Below, piece after piece: positions 27,320 to 35,333 of a stretch of 64,000 nt of DNA (position 1 is the first letter of the stretch; the number at the start of each line of letters is the position of its first letter). The translations under genes were made by a program, and so were the position numbers. The stretch comes from Dyella sp. C11 (GTDB taxonomy: Bacteria > Pseudomonadota > Gammaproteobacteria > Xanthomonadales > Rhodanobacteraceae): positions 1 to 64,000 of the forward strand of contig NZ_QAVX01000014.1 of assembly GCF_003121485.1 (NCBI RefSeq), read 5' to 3'. Below the pieces are notes generated by a model, which had not been told where the DNA came from, did no database searches, and was given only the letters and a program-made list of their open reading frames with translations.

Positions 27320-27412
27320 GGAGAGATGCCCGAGAGGCCGAAGGGGCTCCCCTGCTAAGGGAGTATAGGGTCAAAAGCCTTATCGAGGGTTCGAATCCCT
27401 CTCTCTCCGCCA
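27320..27412 (+). tRNA. tRNA-Ser (anticodon GCT)
   Basis: A complete class II tRNA with long variable arm. The acceptor stem GGAGAGA pairs with TCTCTCC, followed by discriminator G and an encoded CCA. The anticodon stem-loop CTCCC-CTGCTAA-GGGAG places GCT at 27354-27356, reading AGC/AGU. The T-arm contains GGTTCGAATCC. The serine tRNA downstream of csrA is a conserved arrangement. Its last 12 bases form part of a 29-bp perfect palindrome with the downstream DNA. Confidence 0.95.
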
Positions 27413-27462
27413 GATACGCAAAAAGCCCCGCAAGGGGCTTTTTGCGTATCTGGCGGAGAGAG
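27401..27462 (+). terminator. 29-bp palindrome combining tRNA-Ser 3' end and terminator
   Basis: The arms at 27401-27429 and 27434-27462 are exact reverse complements around loop GCAA. The inner part (AAAAAGCCCC/GGGGCTTTTT) is an ordinary Rho-independent terminator. The outer 12 bases of the left arm are the tRNA 3' end including CCA, so the right arm carries an inverted copy of the tRNA tail. Confidence 0.85.
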
Positions 27463-27607
27463 GTGGTGGACGAACGCTCCGGTTCGACAAAATTGTCAGG
27501 AACAATTTTGGACAGCCGAAGGCTGGCCCCGAAGCGCATCGCGCGTAGGGGTGAGGCCCATGGATGGGCCGAACAATCCCGACCTCCACGCGAACGCGGC
27601 ATTCAAC

Positions 27608-27629
27608 AAAGCCCTTCGCCGGGCTTTTT
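27608..27629 (+). terminator. Terminator closing array unit 1
   Basis: AAAGCCC/GGGCTTT with loop TTCGCC and a T5 run on the plus strand only. Confidence 0.7.
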
Positions 27630-27791
27630 GCGTATCTGGCGGAGAGAGGTGTGGACGAACGCTCCGGTTCGACAACATTGTCAGGAACTAGTTGGACAGC
27701 CGCAGGCTGGCCCCGAAGCGCATCGCGCGTAGGGGTCAGGCCCATGGATGGGCCGAACAATCCCGACCTCCACGCCAACGCGCCATTCAAC

Positions 27792-27814
27792 AAAGCCCCA
27801 TCGCCGGGCTTTTT
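27792..27814 (+). terminator. Terminator closing array unit 2
   Basis: AAAGCCC/GGGCTTT with loop CATCGCC and a T5 run. Confidence 0.65.
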
Positions 27815-27937
27815 GCGCATCTGGCAGAGAGAGGGGTGTGGATGAACGCTCCGGTTCGACAAAATTGTCAGGAACTAGTTGGATAGCCGAAGGCTGGGCC
27901 AAACAATCCCCGACCTCACGCCAACGCGGCATTCAAT

Positions 27938-27959
27938 AAAGCCCTTCGTCGGCTTTTTT
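27938..27959 (+). terminator. Terminator closing array unit 3
   Basis: AAAGCC/GGCTTT with loop CTTCGTC and a T6 run. Confidence 0.65.
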
Positions 27960-28098
27960 GCGTATCTGGCCGAGAAAGGCGATGCCCAACCCCACATCAC
28001 CGCCCTGAACCCCAACAAACTTGCGCCCGCATCCGCGTACAACCTTGCGCCAACTCATGCGTTATTTCTCCCGGGAGCCATCAACCGGGAGCTGCGCC

Positions 28099-29232
28099 AT
28101 GGAAAACCTCGACCACCGCCGTCATGCGTTATCGCCACGCAACCGCGTGATGCATTCGCTGATCGCTGTCCTTGCGCTCGCCACGGCGACAGCACTTCCG
28201 TTGAATGCCAGCGCGGGCGTTTCCGTGGGCATCGGCGTTTCCGTGGGTGTGGCGCCGCCCCCGTTGCCGATCTATGCACAGCCACCCATTCCCGCGCCGG
28301 GCTACATCTGGACGCCTGGCTATTGGGCATGGGACGGCGCTGGCTATTACTGGGTGCCGGGCACATGGATCCTGCCGCCCTATGTCGGTGCGTTGTGGAC
28401 GCCGGGTTATTGGGGCTGGGCCGGTGGCGTGTATGTCTTCCACGGCGGTTACTGGGGCCCGCACGTAGGCTTTTACGGCGGCATCAATTACGGCTACGGA
28501 TATGGTGGTGTCGGCTACGCCGGCGGCTATTGGCACAACGGCGGGTTCTACTACAACCGCTCGGTCAACCACATCGACAACGTGCACATCACCAATGTGT
28601 ACAACCGCACGGTGGTGAACAACGGCCCGATGAATCGCGCCAGCTTCAACGGCGGGCAGGGCGGCGTCGCAGCACATCCCACGCCGCAGGAAGCAAGTTT
28701 TGCAAACGAACGGCACATGGCACCGGTCGCGGCACAGGAACAACAGCGCACGATGGCCAGCCAGAACCAGGGGATGCGCGCCTCGTTCAATCACGGTGCG
28801 CCTGCGGTGGCCGCTACGCCGCGCGCGGGTGAGTTCAATGCCGTATCGCACGGCCCGACCGGGCAACCCACGCCGGCTGCTGTAAGTGCACAGCGAACGA
28901 ACGCGCCGGCGCAGGCCCCGCATGACGCCATGGCGTTGCATTCGGCAGGCTTTGCGCCGCATAACGCGGGAGGCGCGAATGTGGCCAACGGGGCGCACAC
29001 CAACGGCTATTCGCCAGCGGCCAGCCATGCCAATTACACGCGCGGCCCGGCATCGGCGGGCGGTGGATATCATGCTGCTACCAGCCACACGCAGCCGACC
29101 TATGCCGCGCATGCGCCTGCTTCGGCGTCGGCTTATCACCCACACGCTGCACCGGCTCCGCATCCGGCCGCAGCGCCGCATGCACAGTCGCACGCACAGG
29201 CAGCGCCGCATGGCGGGGGCGAGCATCGCTGA
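28099..29232 (+). CDS. Exported YXWGXW-repeat protein
   Basis: A 377-residue exported protein. The ATG at 28099 follows GGGAG. A hydrophobic signal region (HSLIAVLALATATALPLNASA) precedes a mature part starting GVSVGIGVSVG. The N-terminal third carries WTPGYWAW, YYWVPGTW and LWTPGYWGW repeats, which match the YXWGXW family, followed by Gly/Tyr-rich and HNGGFYYNRSVNHI segments. The remaining half is low-complexity Ala/His/Pro/Asn sequence, probably disordered. The family is usually periplasmic or outer-membrane with unknown function. It stands alone after the tandem array and ends with its own hairpin. Confidence 0.75.
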   Translation: MENLDHRRHALSPRNRVMHSLIAVLALATATALPLNASAGVSVGIGVSVGVAPPPLPIYAQPPIPAPGYIWTPGYWAWDGAGYYWVPGTWILPPYVGALWTPGYWGWAGGVYVFHGGYWGPHVGFYGGINYGYGYGGVGYAGGYWHNGGFYYNRSVNHIDNVHITNVYNRTVVNNGPMNRASFNGGQGGVAAHPTPQEASFANERHMAPVAAQEQQRTMASQNQGMRASFNHGAPAVAATPRAGEFNAVSHGPTGQPTPAAVSAQRTNAPAQAPHDAMALHSAGFAPHNAGGANVANGAHTNGYSPAASHANYTRGPASAGGGYHAATSHTQPTYAAHAPASASAYHPHAAPAPHPAAAPHAQSHAQAAPHGGGEHR

Positions 29233-29243
29233 TTAGCAGCAAC

Positions 29244-29275
29244 GGCGGGCAGCGTCGACTGCCCGCCGCTTTGAG
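29244..29275 (+). terminator. Hairpin after the YXWGXW gene
   Basis: GGCGGGCAG/CTGCCCGCC, 9-bp perfect stem with 6-base loop, but only a short T tract (GCTTTG). Confidence 0.5.
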
Positions 29276-29387
29276 CAAGGGGACAAGGGGAGCAGTCGCT
29301 GTCCACTAGAATGCCGTCGTCCCGTCGTGGACGGCGCGCACCGGAGTGCACGCCACACCATCATCGAATCAAGGAGAGGGGGAACCG

Positions 29388-29975
29388 ATGTTGAAGCGAA
29401 TCGTTCTGCTGGCGATGCTTGCCGTTTCCGGCAATGCCATGGCATCGAAAGACCTGAGCAATATCCCGCTGGAGTGGACGCCTACGCAGAGTTTCGCGGA
29501 GTTCGGTGCCATCGACTTGAATGGCATCGGCGATGTGAAAGTGCAATTCAATGCGTTTACCGACGCGCGCAAGAATCCCGCGTTGATTGCCGAAAATCAC
29601 GAGAAGGAACCGGTGCGCCAGGTAACCACGAAGGACAACGTGGCTGCGTTCGTCACCGATCACGTGAAGGACACTTTCAGCAAGGCGGGCATCAAGGTGG
29701 TCGACAACGGCGGCGACGTCATCGTGTCAGGCGAAGTGCGCGACTTCTTCGTCAACGAGACCGATCAGTACGTGGGCAATGTCACCGTCTATATCACCCT
29801 GACCAACGCATCGGGCAAGGTGTTGTGGCAGGGCGTGGCCGGTGGTGGGGCGACCAACTTCGGCCGCTCGTACAAGGCGGACAACCACTACGAAACCTTG
29901 TCCAATGCCGTGCTGAAGCTGAGCAACAGCATGCTCAACAGCCCCGGTTTCCACGGAGCGCTGCAATCGCATTGA
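29388..29975 (+). CDS. Exported YajG-like protein
   Basis: A 195-residue protein with a Sec signal peptide (MLKRIVLLAMLAVSGNAMA, cleavage before SKD) and no lipobox Cys. The AAGGAG-rich site before ATG 29388 supports this start. The body (VAAFVTDHVKDTFSKAGIKVVDNGGDVIVSGEVRDFFVNETDQYVGNVTVYITLTNASGKVLWQG) alternates strands and helices as in the YajG/curli-accessory type of periplasmic lipoproteins. I base that on pattern only. Function unknown; it stands alone, facing lpxH. Confidence 0.65.
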   Translation: MLKRIVLLAMLAVSGNAMASKDLSNIPLEWTPTQSFAEFGAIDLNGIGDVKVQFNAFTDARKNPALIAENHEKEPVRQVTTKDNVAAFVTDHVKDTFSKAGIKVVDNGGDVIVSGEVRDFFVNETDQYVGNVTVYITLTNASGKVLWQGVAGGGATNFGRSYKADNHYETLSNAVLKLSNSMLNSPGFHGALQSH

Positions 29976-29987
29976 TGGTTGTGAAAG

Positions 29988-30019
29988 GACATCACCCGCT
30001 GTGCGCGGCGGGTGATGTC
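29988..30019. terminator. Hairpin between the YajG-like gene and lpxH
   Basis: GACATCACCCGC/GCGGGTGATGTC is a perfect 12-bp stem overlapping the lpxH stop codon, between converging genes. T-runs are weak on both sides. Confidence 0.55.
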
Positions 30020-30746
30020 AGTGCAGGGCGAGGCCTTGCAATTCGACGCCTTCGGGCGTGACACGCAACACGGAGCCTTGCTCGTACCAGTCGCCGAGCA
30101 CGATGCGTTCAGCCGGCTGGCCGTCCAGATCGAAGCGATGGATGGCAGGGCGATGCGTGTGCCCGTGGATCAATCGCGTCACGCCGGCGTTGCGCATGGT
30201 GCCCGCCACGGCGTCCGCATTGACGTCCATGATGGTTTCCATGGTGCTGCCAGTGTGTGCCTTGCTGTCCGCGCGGGCCTTAGCGGCGAAGGCACGTCGC
30301 GCATCCAGCGGCATGGCCATGATCTGAGCCTTCCACTCCGGTGTGCGTACCTGCTTGCGGATCGCCTGATAGGCAACGTCGTCGGTGCACAGCACATCGC
30401 CGTGCATCAGCAGCGTGGGGCGGCCATAAAGTTCATGGACGGTGCCGTCGTCGAGCAGCGTGAATCCCGCGCGGTCGGCAAACGCCTGGCCGAGCAGGAA
30501 GTCGCGGTTGCCGACAATGAAATAGACCGGTACGCCGTGATCGCTCAGCGCCTTGGTGGCCTGTGCGATGCGGGTCGGCAGTGCCGCGTCGTCGTCATCC
30601 CCGATCCACGCCTCGACCAGGTCGCCAAGGATGTACACCGCGTCGGCGGAGCGAGCCTCGTCGCTGGCGAGATACGTTTCGAACAGCTGCGTGATTTCCG
30701 GGCGGCTGTCGTCCAGGTGAAGATCGGCAATGAACAGCGTTGCCAT
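30018..30746 (-). CDS. lpxH: UDP-2,3-diacylglucosamine diphosphatase LpxH
   Basis: A 242-residue calcineurin-like phosphoesterase that makes lipid X in lipid A biosynthesis at the inner membrane. The metal-binding signature is complete: FIADLHLDD, ILGDLVEAWIGDDD, VGNRDFLLG, LMHGDVLCTDD and LIHGHTHRPAIH. The typical Mn-binding D-x-H and GNxD motifs are intact. It starts six bases after the cyclophilin gene stop, so the two are cotranscribed, as in many Gammaproteobacteria. Confidence 0.95.
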   Translation of the reverse strand: MATLFIADLHLDDSRPEITQLFETYLASDEARSADAVYILGDLVEAWIGDDDDAALPTRIAQATKALSDHGVPVYFIVGNRDFLLGQAFADRAGFTLLDDGTVHELYGRPTLLMHGDVLCTDDVAYQAIRKQVRTPEWKAQIMAMPLDARRAFAAKARADSKAHTGSTMETIMDVNADAVAGTMRNAGVTRLIHGHTHRPAIHRFDLDGQPAERIVLGDWYEQGSVLRVTPEGVELQGLALH

Positions 30747-30752
30747 GGTGCC

Positions 30753-31442
30753 TTAGCCCTTCTTGCCCGCGGGCTTCTTGGCGGGCTCCGGGGCAGGGCT
30801 GGCTGGCGTTTGCGCCGGGGCGGGCGTCGCCGGCTCCTCGCCAACGACGTTGGCCGTGTCGATCACCACCAGCGGATTGGGCACGTCGCCAGCGAACGGC
30901 CCGAGGCCGCGCGTCGGCAGGGCGGCGCTCTTGTCCACCACGTCCATGCCCTTGATCACCTTGCCGAACACGGCGTAACCCCAGGTGAGGCCGCTCTGGT
31001 TGCCCACGAAATCGAGCCGGCGGTTATCGACCAGGTTGAAGAAGAATTGCGCCGTGCCGGAGTTGGGGTCCGCGCCGCGCGCCACGGCTACCGTGCCGCG
31101 CAGGTTGGACAGGCCATTGTCGGCTTCGCTGGTGATGGCCGAACGCGTGCGCTTGGCCTGCAGGTCGCGGGTATAGAGGCCACCCTGCACCAGGTAGCCC
31201 GGAATGGCGCGATGGAACACCGTGCCGCTGTAGAAGCCGTCACGCACGTACTGGAGGAAGTTGGCCACGCTCTTGGGCGACTTATCCGGATACAGCTCCA
31301 GCGTGATGTCGCCCTGCGAGGTGTGCAGCACCACCTCCGGGTGCGCCACCGCGGCAGGTGCTGTCGCGGCGGGCTTGGCGGCCTGGGCGAGAAGCGCGGA
31401 TGACGGAAGCAACAGGAGCGCAGCGAGAAGGAATCGGGACAT
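30753..31442 (-). CDS. Periplasmic cyclophilin-type peptidyl-prolyl isomerase
   Basis: A 229-residue cyclophilin with an N-terminal signal peptide (MSRFLLAALLLLPSSALLAQA). The catalytic domain shows GDITLELYPDKSPKSVANFLQYV, FHRAIPGYLVQGG, the active-site region NSGTAQFFFNL, and WGYAVFGKVIKGMDVVD. A 30-residue Pro/Ala/Lys tail ends the protein. It catalyses proline isomerisation during folding, probably in the periplasm (PpiA-like). An in-frame ATG eight codons upstream exists, but the signal peptide fits the start at 31442. It is the first gene of a pair with lpxH. Confidence 0.88.
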   Translation of the reverse strand: MSRFLLAALLLLPSSALLAQAAKPAATAPAAVAHPEVVLHTSQGDITLELYPDKSPKSVANFLQYVRDGFYSGTVFHRAIPGYLVQGGLYTRDLQAKRTRSAITSEADNGLSNLRGTVAVARGADPNSGTAQFFFNLVDNRRLDFVGNQSGLTWGYAVFGKVIKGMDVVDKSAALPTRGLGPFAGDVPNPLVVIDTANVVGEEPATPAPAQTPASPAPEPAKKPAGKKG

Positions 31443-31530
31443 GGCAGGTCGGGCGGCGTGTGGCATCAGGACATGATACGCGGCGGAGCCGGCTTGTGGC
31501 CGGGCGCGTGGGCGCCCGTACCGTCAAAGG

Positions 31531-33048
31531 TCAGGATGGAGGGACTTCCAGCAGCAGGCCCAGCTCGTTCATCGGGGACTGTTCCTGCTCCAGGTCGGCC
31601 TCGCTGAGCGGGTGCTGGTCCAGCCATGCGGCGGGAAGGGTCAGGCGCAGGCGCTGCGCGGTGGCCGCCAGCTGCATCTGCGGCAGCGATTCGGCGCGGC
31701 GCGCACGCCGGAACAGCACGGCCAGGCGCAGCAGGGCGGTGATGTAGCGGGCCAGCTGGCGATAGCGCGCGGGCAGCGCCATGAAGGTGGCCTTGTCCGG
31801 CTTGCGGCGATGCGATTCGACAATGGCCGCCAGCAGCTGCTGTTCCTGCCGTGAGAAACCGGCAAGGTCGGCGTGACGAAGAATGTACGCACCGTGGTGG
31901 TGGTGCTGGCTGTGCGCAATCGCCAGGCCAATCTCGTGTACGCGGGACACCCACGAAAGCCACTCGCGTGCCTCGCTGTCCAGCTTCCAGATACGTGCGA
32001 TCTGATCGAACAGCATGAGTGACGTCGATTCGACGCGACGCGCCTGTGCGCGATCGACGCCATAGCGCGTGGCCAGTGCATCGATGCTGGCGGTGCGCGG
32101 ATCGGTGCCGCCTGCGCGGCCCAGCAAATCCCACAGCAGGCCTTCGCGCATCGAGCTTTCGCAAACGCGCAGGCGTTCGATGCCCAGTGCCTCGAAGGCC
32201 GCTTCGAAAATCACCACGCCGCCGGCAATCACCGGCGCACGATCTTCAGCCAGTCCCGGCAGCCTGAGGGCACCGATCTGCCCCTGTTCGATCAACGCAT
32301 CACGCAGCAACGCCAGCGAGGCGGGCGTGATGCCATCGTCGGAAAACCGCATGGCCTGCACTACCGAACCAATCGCCTTGGCCGTGCCCGAGGAACCAAA
32401 GGCCTCGACCCAGCCCGATTCCCGGTAATCCTCCGCAAACTGCTGCAGCAACACGCCGATCTCGTTGTTGGCGCGTTGCCAGCGCTTGCGATTGAGCTTG
32501 CCGCCCGGGAAGAAGCGCAGCGTCGATGCAATGCACCCGGCCTGCACGCTTTCCGTGTGCATGGGCGCGAAACCGCGACCGATGATGAACTCCGTGCTGC
32601 CGCCGCCCACGTCGATCACGAGGCGGCTTTCGCGGGACGCATGCAGATCGTGCGACGCGCCAAGGAAAATCAGGCGGCCTTCTTCGCGGCCTGAAACGAT
32701 TTCCACGGGGTGGCCCAGCGCGGCCTCGGCGGCCGTGAGAAACGATTGCGGCGCAGCCAGGCGACGCACGGTGTTGGTGGCCACGGCGCGCACACGGCTC
32801 GATGGCACCCCGGCAATACGCTGGCCGAATCGTGCAAGGCAATTGAGCGCGCGGGCGCGGTGTTCGGCGTCCAGCGTGCCGTCAGCGCGCAGGCCCGCAG
32901 CCATGCGTACGGTTTCGCGGAGTCGATCGATCACGCGCGGCTCGCCGTGTTCCACGCGCGCCACCACCATGTGATAGCTGTTGGAGCCCATGTCGACGGC
33001 AGCGATCAGTTCGCCGTCCTTGATCTGGATCTGATCGCCTTGGCTCAT
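31531..33048 (-). CDS. ppx: Exopolyphosphatase (Ppx/GppA family)
   Basis: A 505-residue Ppx. The N-terminal actin-like ATPase fold shows AAVDMGSNSYHMVV, RVRAVATNTVRR, IVSGREEGRLIFLGA and VIDVGGGSTEFIIG. The C-terminal HD-type helical domain includes WVSRVHEIGLAIAHSQHHHHGAYIL. It releases phosphate from the ends of polyphosphate and may also cleave pppGpp. It lies directly downstream of ppk1 in the same direction, giving opposing polyphosphate synthesis and breakdown activities in one cluster with phoBR. Confidence 0.94.
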   Translation of the reverse strand: MSQGDQIQIKDGELIAAVDMGSNSYHMVVARVEHGEPRVIDRLRETVRMAAGLRADGTLDAEHRARALNCLARFGQRIAGVPSSRVRAVATNTVRRLAAPQSFLTAAEAALGHPVEIVSGREEGRLIFLGASHDLHASRESRLVIDVGGGSTEFIIGRGFAPMHTESVQAGCIASTLRFFPGGKLNRKRWQRANNEIGVLLQQFAEDYRESGWVEAFGSSGTAKAIGSVVQAMRFSDDGITPASLALLRDALIEQGQIGALRLPGLAEDRAPVIAGGVVIFEAAFEALGIERLRVCESSMREGLLWDLLGRAGGTDPRTASIDALATRYGVDRAQARRVESTSLMLFDQIARIWKLDSEAREWLSWVSRVHEIGLAIAHSQHHHHGAYILRHADLAGFSRQEQQLLAAIVESHRRKPDKATFMALPARYRQLARYITALLRLAVLFRRARRAESLPQMQLAATAQRLRLTLPAAWLDQHPLSEADLEQEQSPMNELGLLLEVPPS

Positions 33049-33125
33049 GCGGGGCTCGTTCCGGGCTGCAGAGCGTGAATTCTCTCACGCGGGAACCGGG
33101 TCGAGTAGCACGGATTTCACCCGCG

Positions 33126-35228
33126 CTACAGCGTGCCCGGCGTCAGTTTCGCCAGCAGCCATTGCTGCGCGCTGTGCGGCGGTTGATCGCCGGGTTCTGC
33201 CCGGGTATAGCGGCCGTCACCATCCAGCCGCCACGCGTCGGTGTTGTCGGCCAGATAGTTTTGCAGCGTTTCCTCGTACACGCGCTGGGCGAGGGCGGGA
33301 TCGAGAATGGGGAAGGCCACTTCGATACGCCGCTTGAGGTTGCGCTCCATCCAGTCTGCGCTGGCGCAATAGATTTCCGGCGAGCCGTCGTTGCCGAACC
33401 AGTACACACGACTGTGTTCCAGGAAACGACCCACGATGGAGCGCACGCGAATGCGGTCGGAAACGCCAGGCAAACCGGGGCGAAGCGTGCATGCGCCGCG
33501 GACGATCAGATCGATTTCCACGCCCGCCTGCGAGGCGCGGTAGAGCGCCTGGATTACCTGTGCTTCGTTCAATGCATTGAGCTTGGCCACGATGCGGGCC
33601 GGGCGGCCGGCTTCGGCATGCGCCGTTTCGCGCTCGATTTTTTCCAGCACGCTGCGATAGAGCGTGAAGGGGGAATGCAGCAGGTGTTTCAGCTCGATCA
33701 CCGGGCCGAGGCCCGAGAGCTGCTGGAACACCTTGTGCAGGTCCTCGCCGATGCCCGGGTTGGACGTCATCAGGCCGATGTCGGTGTAGCTGCGGCTGTT
33801 CGACTGGTGGTAGTTGCCGGTGGACAAGTGCACGTAGCGACGCAGCACCTCGTCTTCCCGACGCACGATCAGCAGCATCTTGGCGTGCGTCTTGTAGCCC
33901 ACCACGCCATAGACCACCTGTACACCGGCTTCCTGCAGGCGCGTGGCCAGCCTTATGTTGGCTTCTTCGTCGAAACGCGCACGCAACTCGATCACCACGG
34001 TGACGTCCTTGCCGTTGCGTGCCGCTTCCACCAGCAGGTCGACCAGTGGCGTGTCCACGCCGGCCCGGTAGAGCGTCTGCTTGATGGCCAGCACCGATGG
34101 GTCCTGCGATGCCTGGCGCAACAGGTCGACCACGGCGGCGAAGGATTCGTACGGGTGGTGCAGCAGCACGTCGCGCTGGCGAAGTATTTCGAACTTGCAG
34201 CGCTTGCCGTTGAAGGCGGCAGGCAGCTGCGGAATGAACCGCGGGAACTTGAGATCCGGGCGGTCCAGGCCATCGTAGATGGTGCCGGCACGGATGATGT
34301 TCACCGGGCCATCGCAGCGATAGACGTCCGTTTCTTCCAGCTCGAAGTTGGCGATGAGCATGGCGACGATGGCCTTCGGGCAATCGTTGCCGATCTCCAG
34401 CCGGACGGGACGCGCATAACCGCGTCCAATCAGCTCCTCGCTGAGCGCGCGGGCAAGGTTGTCTACCTCGGCTTCCTCCACCATCAGCTCGCTGTTGCGC
34501 GTGACCCGGAACTGGTACGAGCCAGCCACCTTGAAGCCGGGGAACATCAGGTCGACGAAGCCCTGCAGCAACTCGGCGAGAAAGATGTAGTGCACACCGC
34601 CATCGCAGACTTCGTCCGGCAGGCGAATGATGCGCGGCAGCGAACGCGGTGCACGCACCAGCGCCATGTGGCCTTCGCGACCAAAGGCATCGCGCCCCTT
34701 CAACACCACGGCGATGTTGAGCGTCTTGTTGAGGATGCGCGGAAACGGATGTGCGGGATCGAGTCCCAGCGGTGACAGCACCGGCAGCACTTCGTTTTCG
34801 AAATAACCCTTCAGCCACAGCTTCTGGCGTGCCGTCCAGTTGTCACGCGTGAGGAAATGGATGTTCTCCGCATCCAGCGCCGGCCGCAGTTCGTGCTGCC
34901 AGATGTCGTACTCCTGCGCCACCAGGTCGAGCGCGCGCTTGCGGATGCGCGTGAGCAGGTCGCCCGAGGAAAGGCCGTCCGGCCCCGGCGCAGCCGATCC
35001 AAACATGTGGTGATGCTTGAGCATCGCCACGCGCACCTCGAAGAATTCGTCGAGGTTGTTGGCCACGATGCTCAGGAAGCGCAGTCGCTCCAGCAATGGC
35101 GTGCGTTCATCGCGCGCCTGCGCCAGCACACGGAAGTTGAATTCGAGCGCCGCCAGTTCGCGGCTGAGGTACAGCTCGGGGGCGGCTCGGTCGAGGACGG
35201 GCGAGGGAGTGGCTGGCTTGCGACGCAT
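33126..35228 (-). CDS. ppk1: Polyphosphate kinase 1
   Basis: A 700-residue PPK1. The N-terminal domain starts LYLSRELAALEFNFRVLAQARDERTPLLERLRFLSIVANNLDEFFEVRV. The head domain has HPFPRILNKTLNIAV, and the two phospholipase-D-like catalytic domains follow. The catalytic His regions are YKTHAKMLLIVRRE and the later HSRVYWFGNDG. It polymerises ATP gamma-phosphate into polyphosphate at the membrane. The start ATG 35228 is chosen because upstream sequence is not PPK-like; the ribosome-binding site is weak. It sits between phoR and ppx. Confidence 0.95.
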   Translation of the reverse strand: MRRKPATPSPVLDRAAPELYLSRELAALEFNFRVLAQARDERTPLLERLRFLSIVANNLDEFFEVRVAMLKHHHMFGSAAPGPDGLSSGDLLTRIRKRALDLVAQEYDIWQHELRPALDAENIHFLTRDNWTARQKLWLKGYFENEVLPVLSPLGLDPAHPFPRILNKTLNIAVVLKGRDAFGREGHMALVRAPRSLPRIIRLPDEVCDGGVHYIFLAELLQGFVDLMFPGFKVAGSYQFRVTRNSELMVEEAEVDNLARALSEELIGRGYARPVRLEIGNDCPKAIVAMLIANFELEETDVYRCDGPVNIIRAGTIYDGLDRPDLKFPRFIPQLPAAFNGKRCKFEILRQRDVLLHHPYESFAAVVDLLRQASQDPSVLAIKQTLYRAGVDTPLVDLLVEAARNGKDVTVVIELRARFDEEANIRLATRLQEAGVQVVYGVVGYKTHAKMLLIVRREDEVLRRYVHLSTGNYHQSNSRSYTDIGLMTSNPGIGEDLHKVFQQLSGLGPVIELKHLLHSPFTLYRSVLEKIERETAHAEAGRPARIVAKLNALNEAQVIQALYRASQAGVEIDLIVRGACTLRPGLPGVSDRIRVRSIVGRFLEHSRVYWFGNDGSPEIYCASADWMERNLKRRIEVAFPILDPALAQRVYEETLQNYLADNTDAWRLDGDGRYTRAEPGDQPPHSAQQWLLAKLTPGTL

Positions 35229-35333
35229 CCGGACATTCTGGCTGATACCGCGCTTTGTTACATGGCGCAGTGCCGCGTAGTGTGACGGACGTTCAGCTGG
35301 ACGGAAGGGAGCGCGCAAGGCGTCCCTTCAGGC

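Larger units (their letters stand above)
27444..27978 (+). repeat. Tandem array: three terminator-ended units plus a partial fourth
   Basis: Units start with GCGTATCTGGCGGAGAGAGG (or a variant) at 27444, 27630, 27815 and 27960, giving lengths of 186, 185 and 145 bases. The third lacks about 40 bases of the middle. Each unit contains CGAACGCTCCGGTTCGACA, a TTGTCAGGAAC block and a small AGCCG-AGGCT hairpin, and ends in a terminator (AAAGCCC...GGGCTTTTT). Units 1 and 2 also contain GGCCCA-TGGA-TGGGCC hairpins. There is no convincing protein-coding content. Possible explanations are tandem small RNAs or duplication of the tRNA terminator region. Confidence 0.8.

Noticed and set aside
27279..27862. 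Open frames antisense to tRNA-Ser and through the tandem array, reading EREGFEPSIRLLTLYSLSRGAPSA and RERDSNPR
   Set aside because: These strings are the familiar spurious translations of the reverse strand of tRNA-Ser genes that recur in many genome annotations. They arise from the tRNA and its inverted tail repeated in the array, not from a protein gene.
27413..27978. CRISPR array
   Set aside because: Units are 145-186 bases with near-identical content throughout and internal terminators. There is no short repeat/variable spacer alternation, and no cas gene is nearby.
27320..28098. Integrative element or attachment site at tRNA-Ser
   Set aside because: tRNA 3' ends are common integration sites, but the repeated tail here is inverted rather than a direct att copy. 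No integrase or mobile gene is present.
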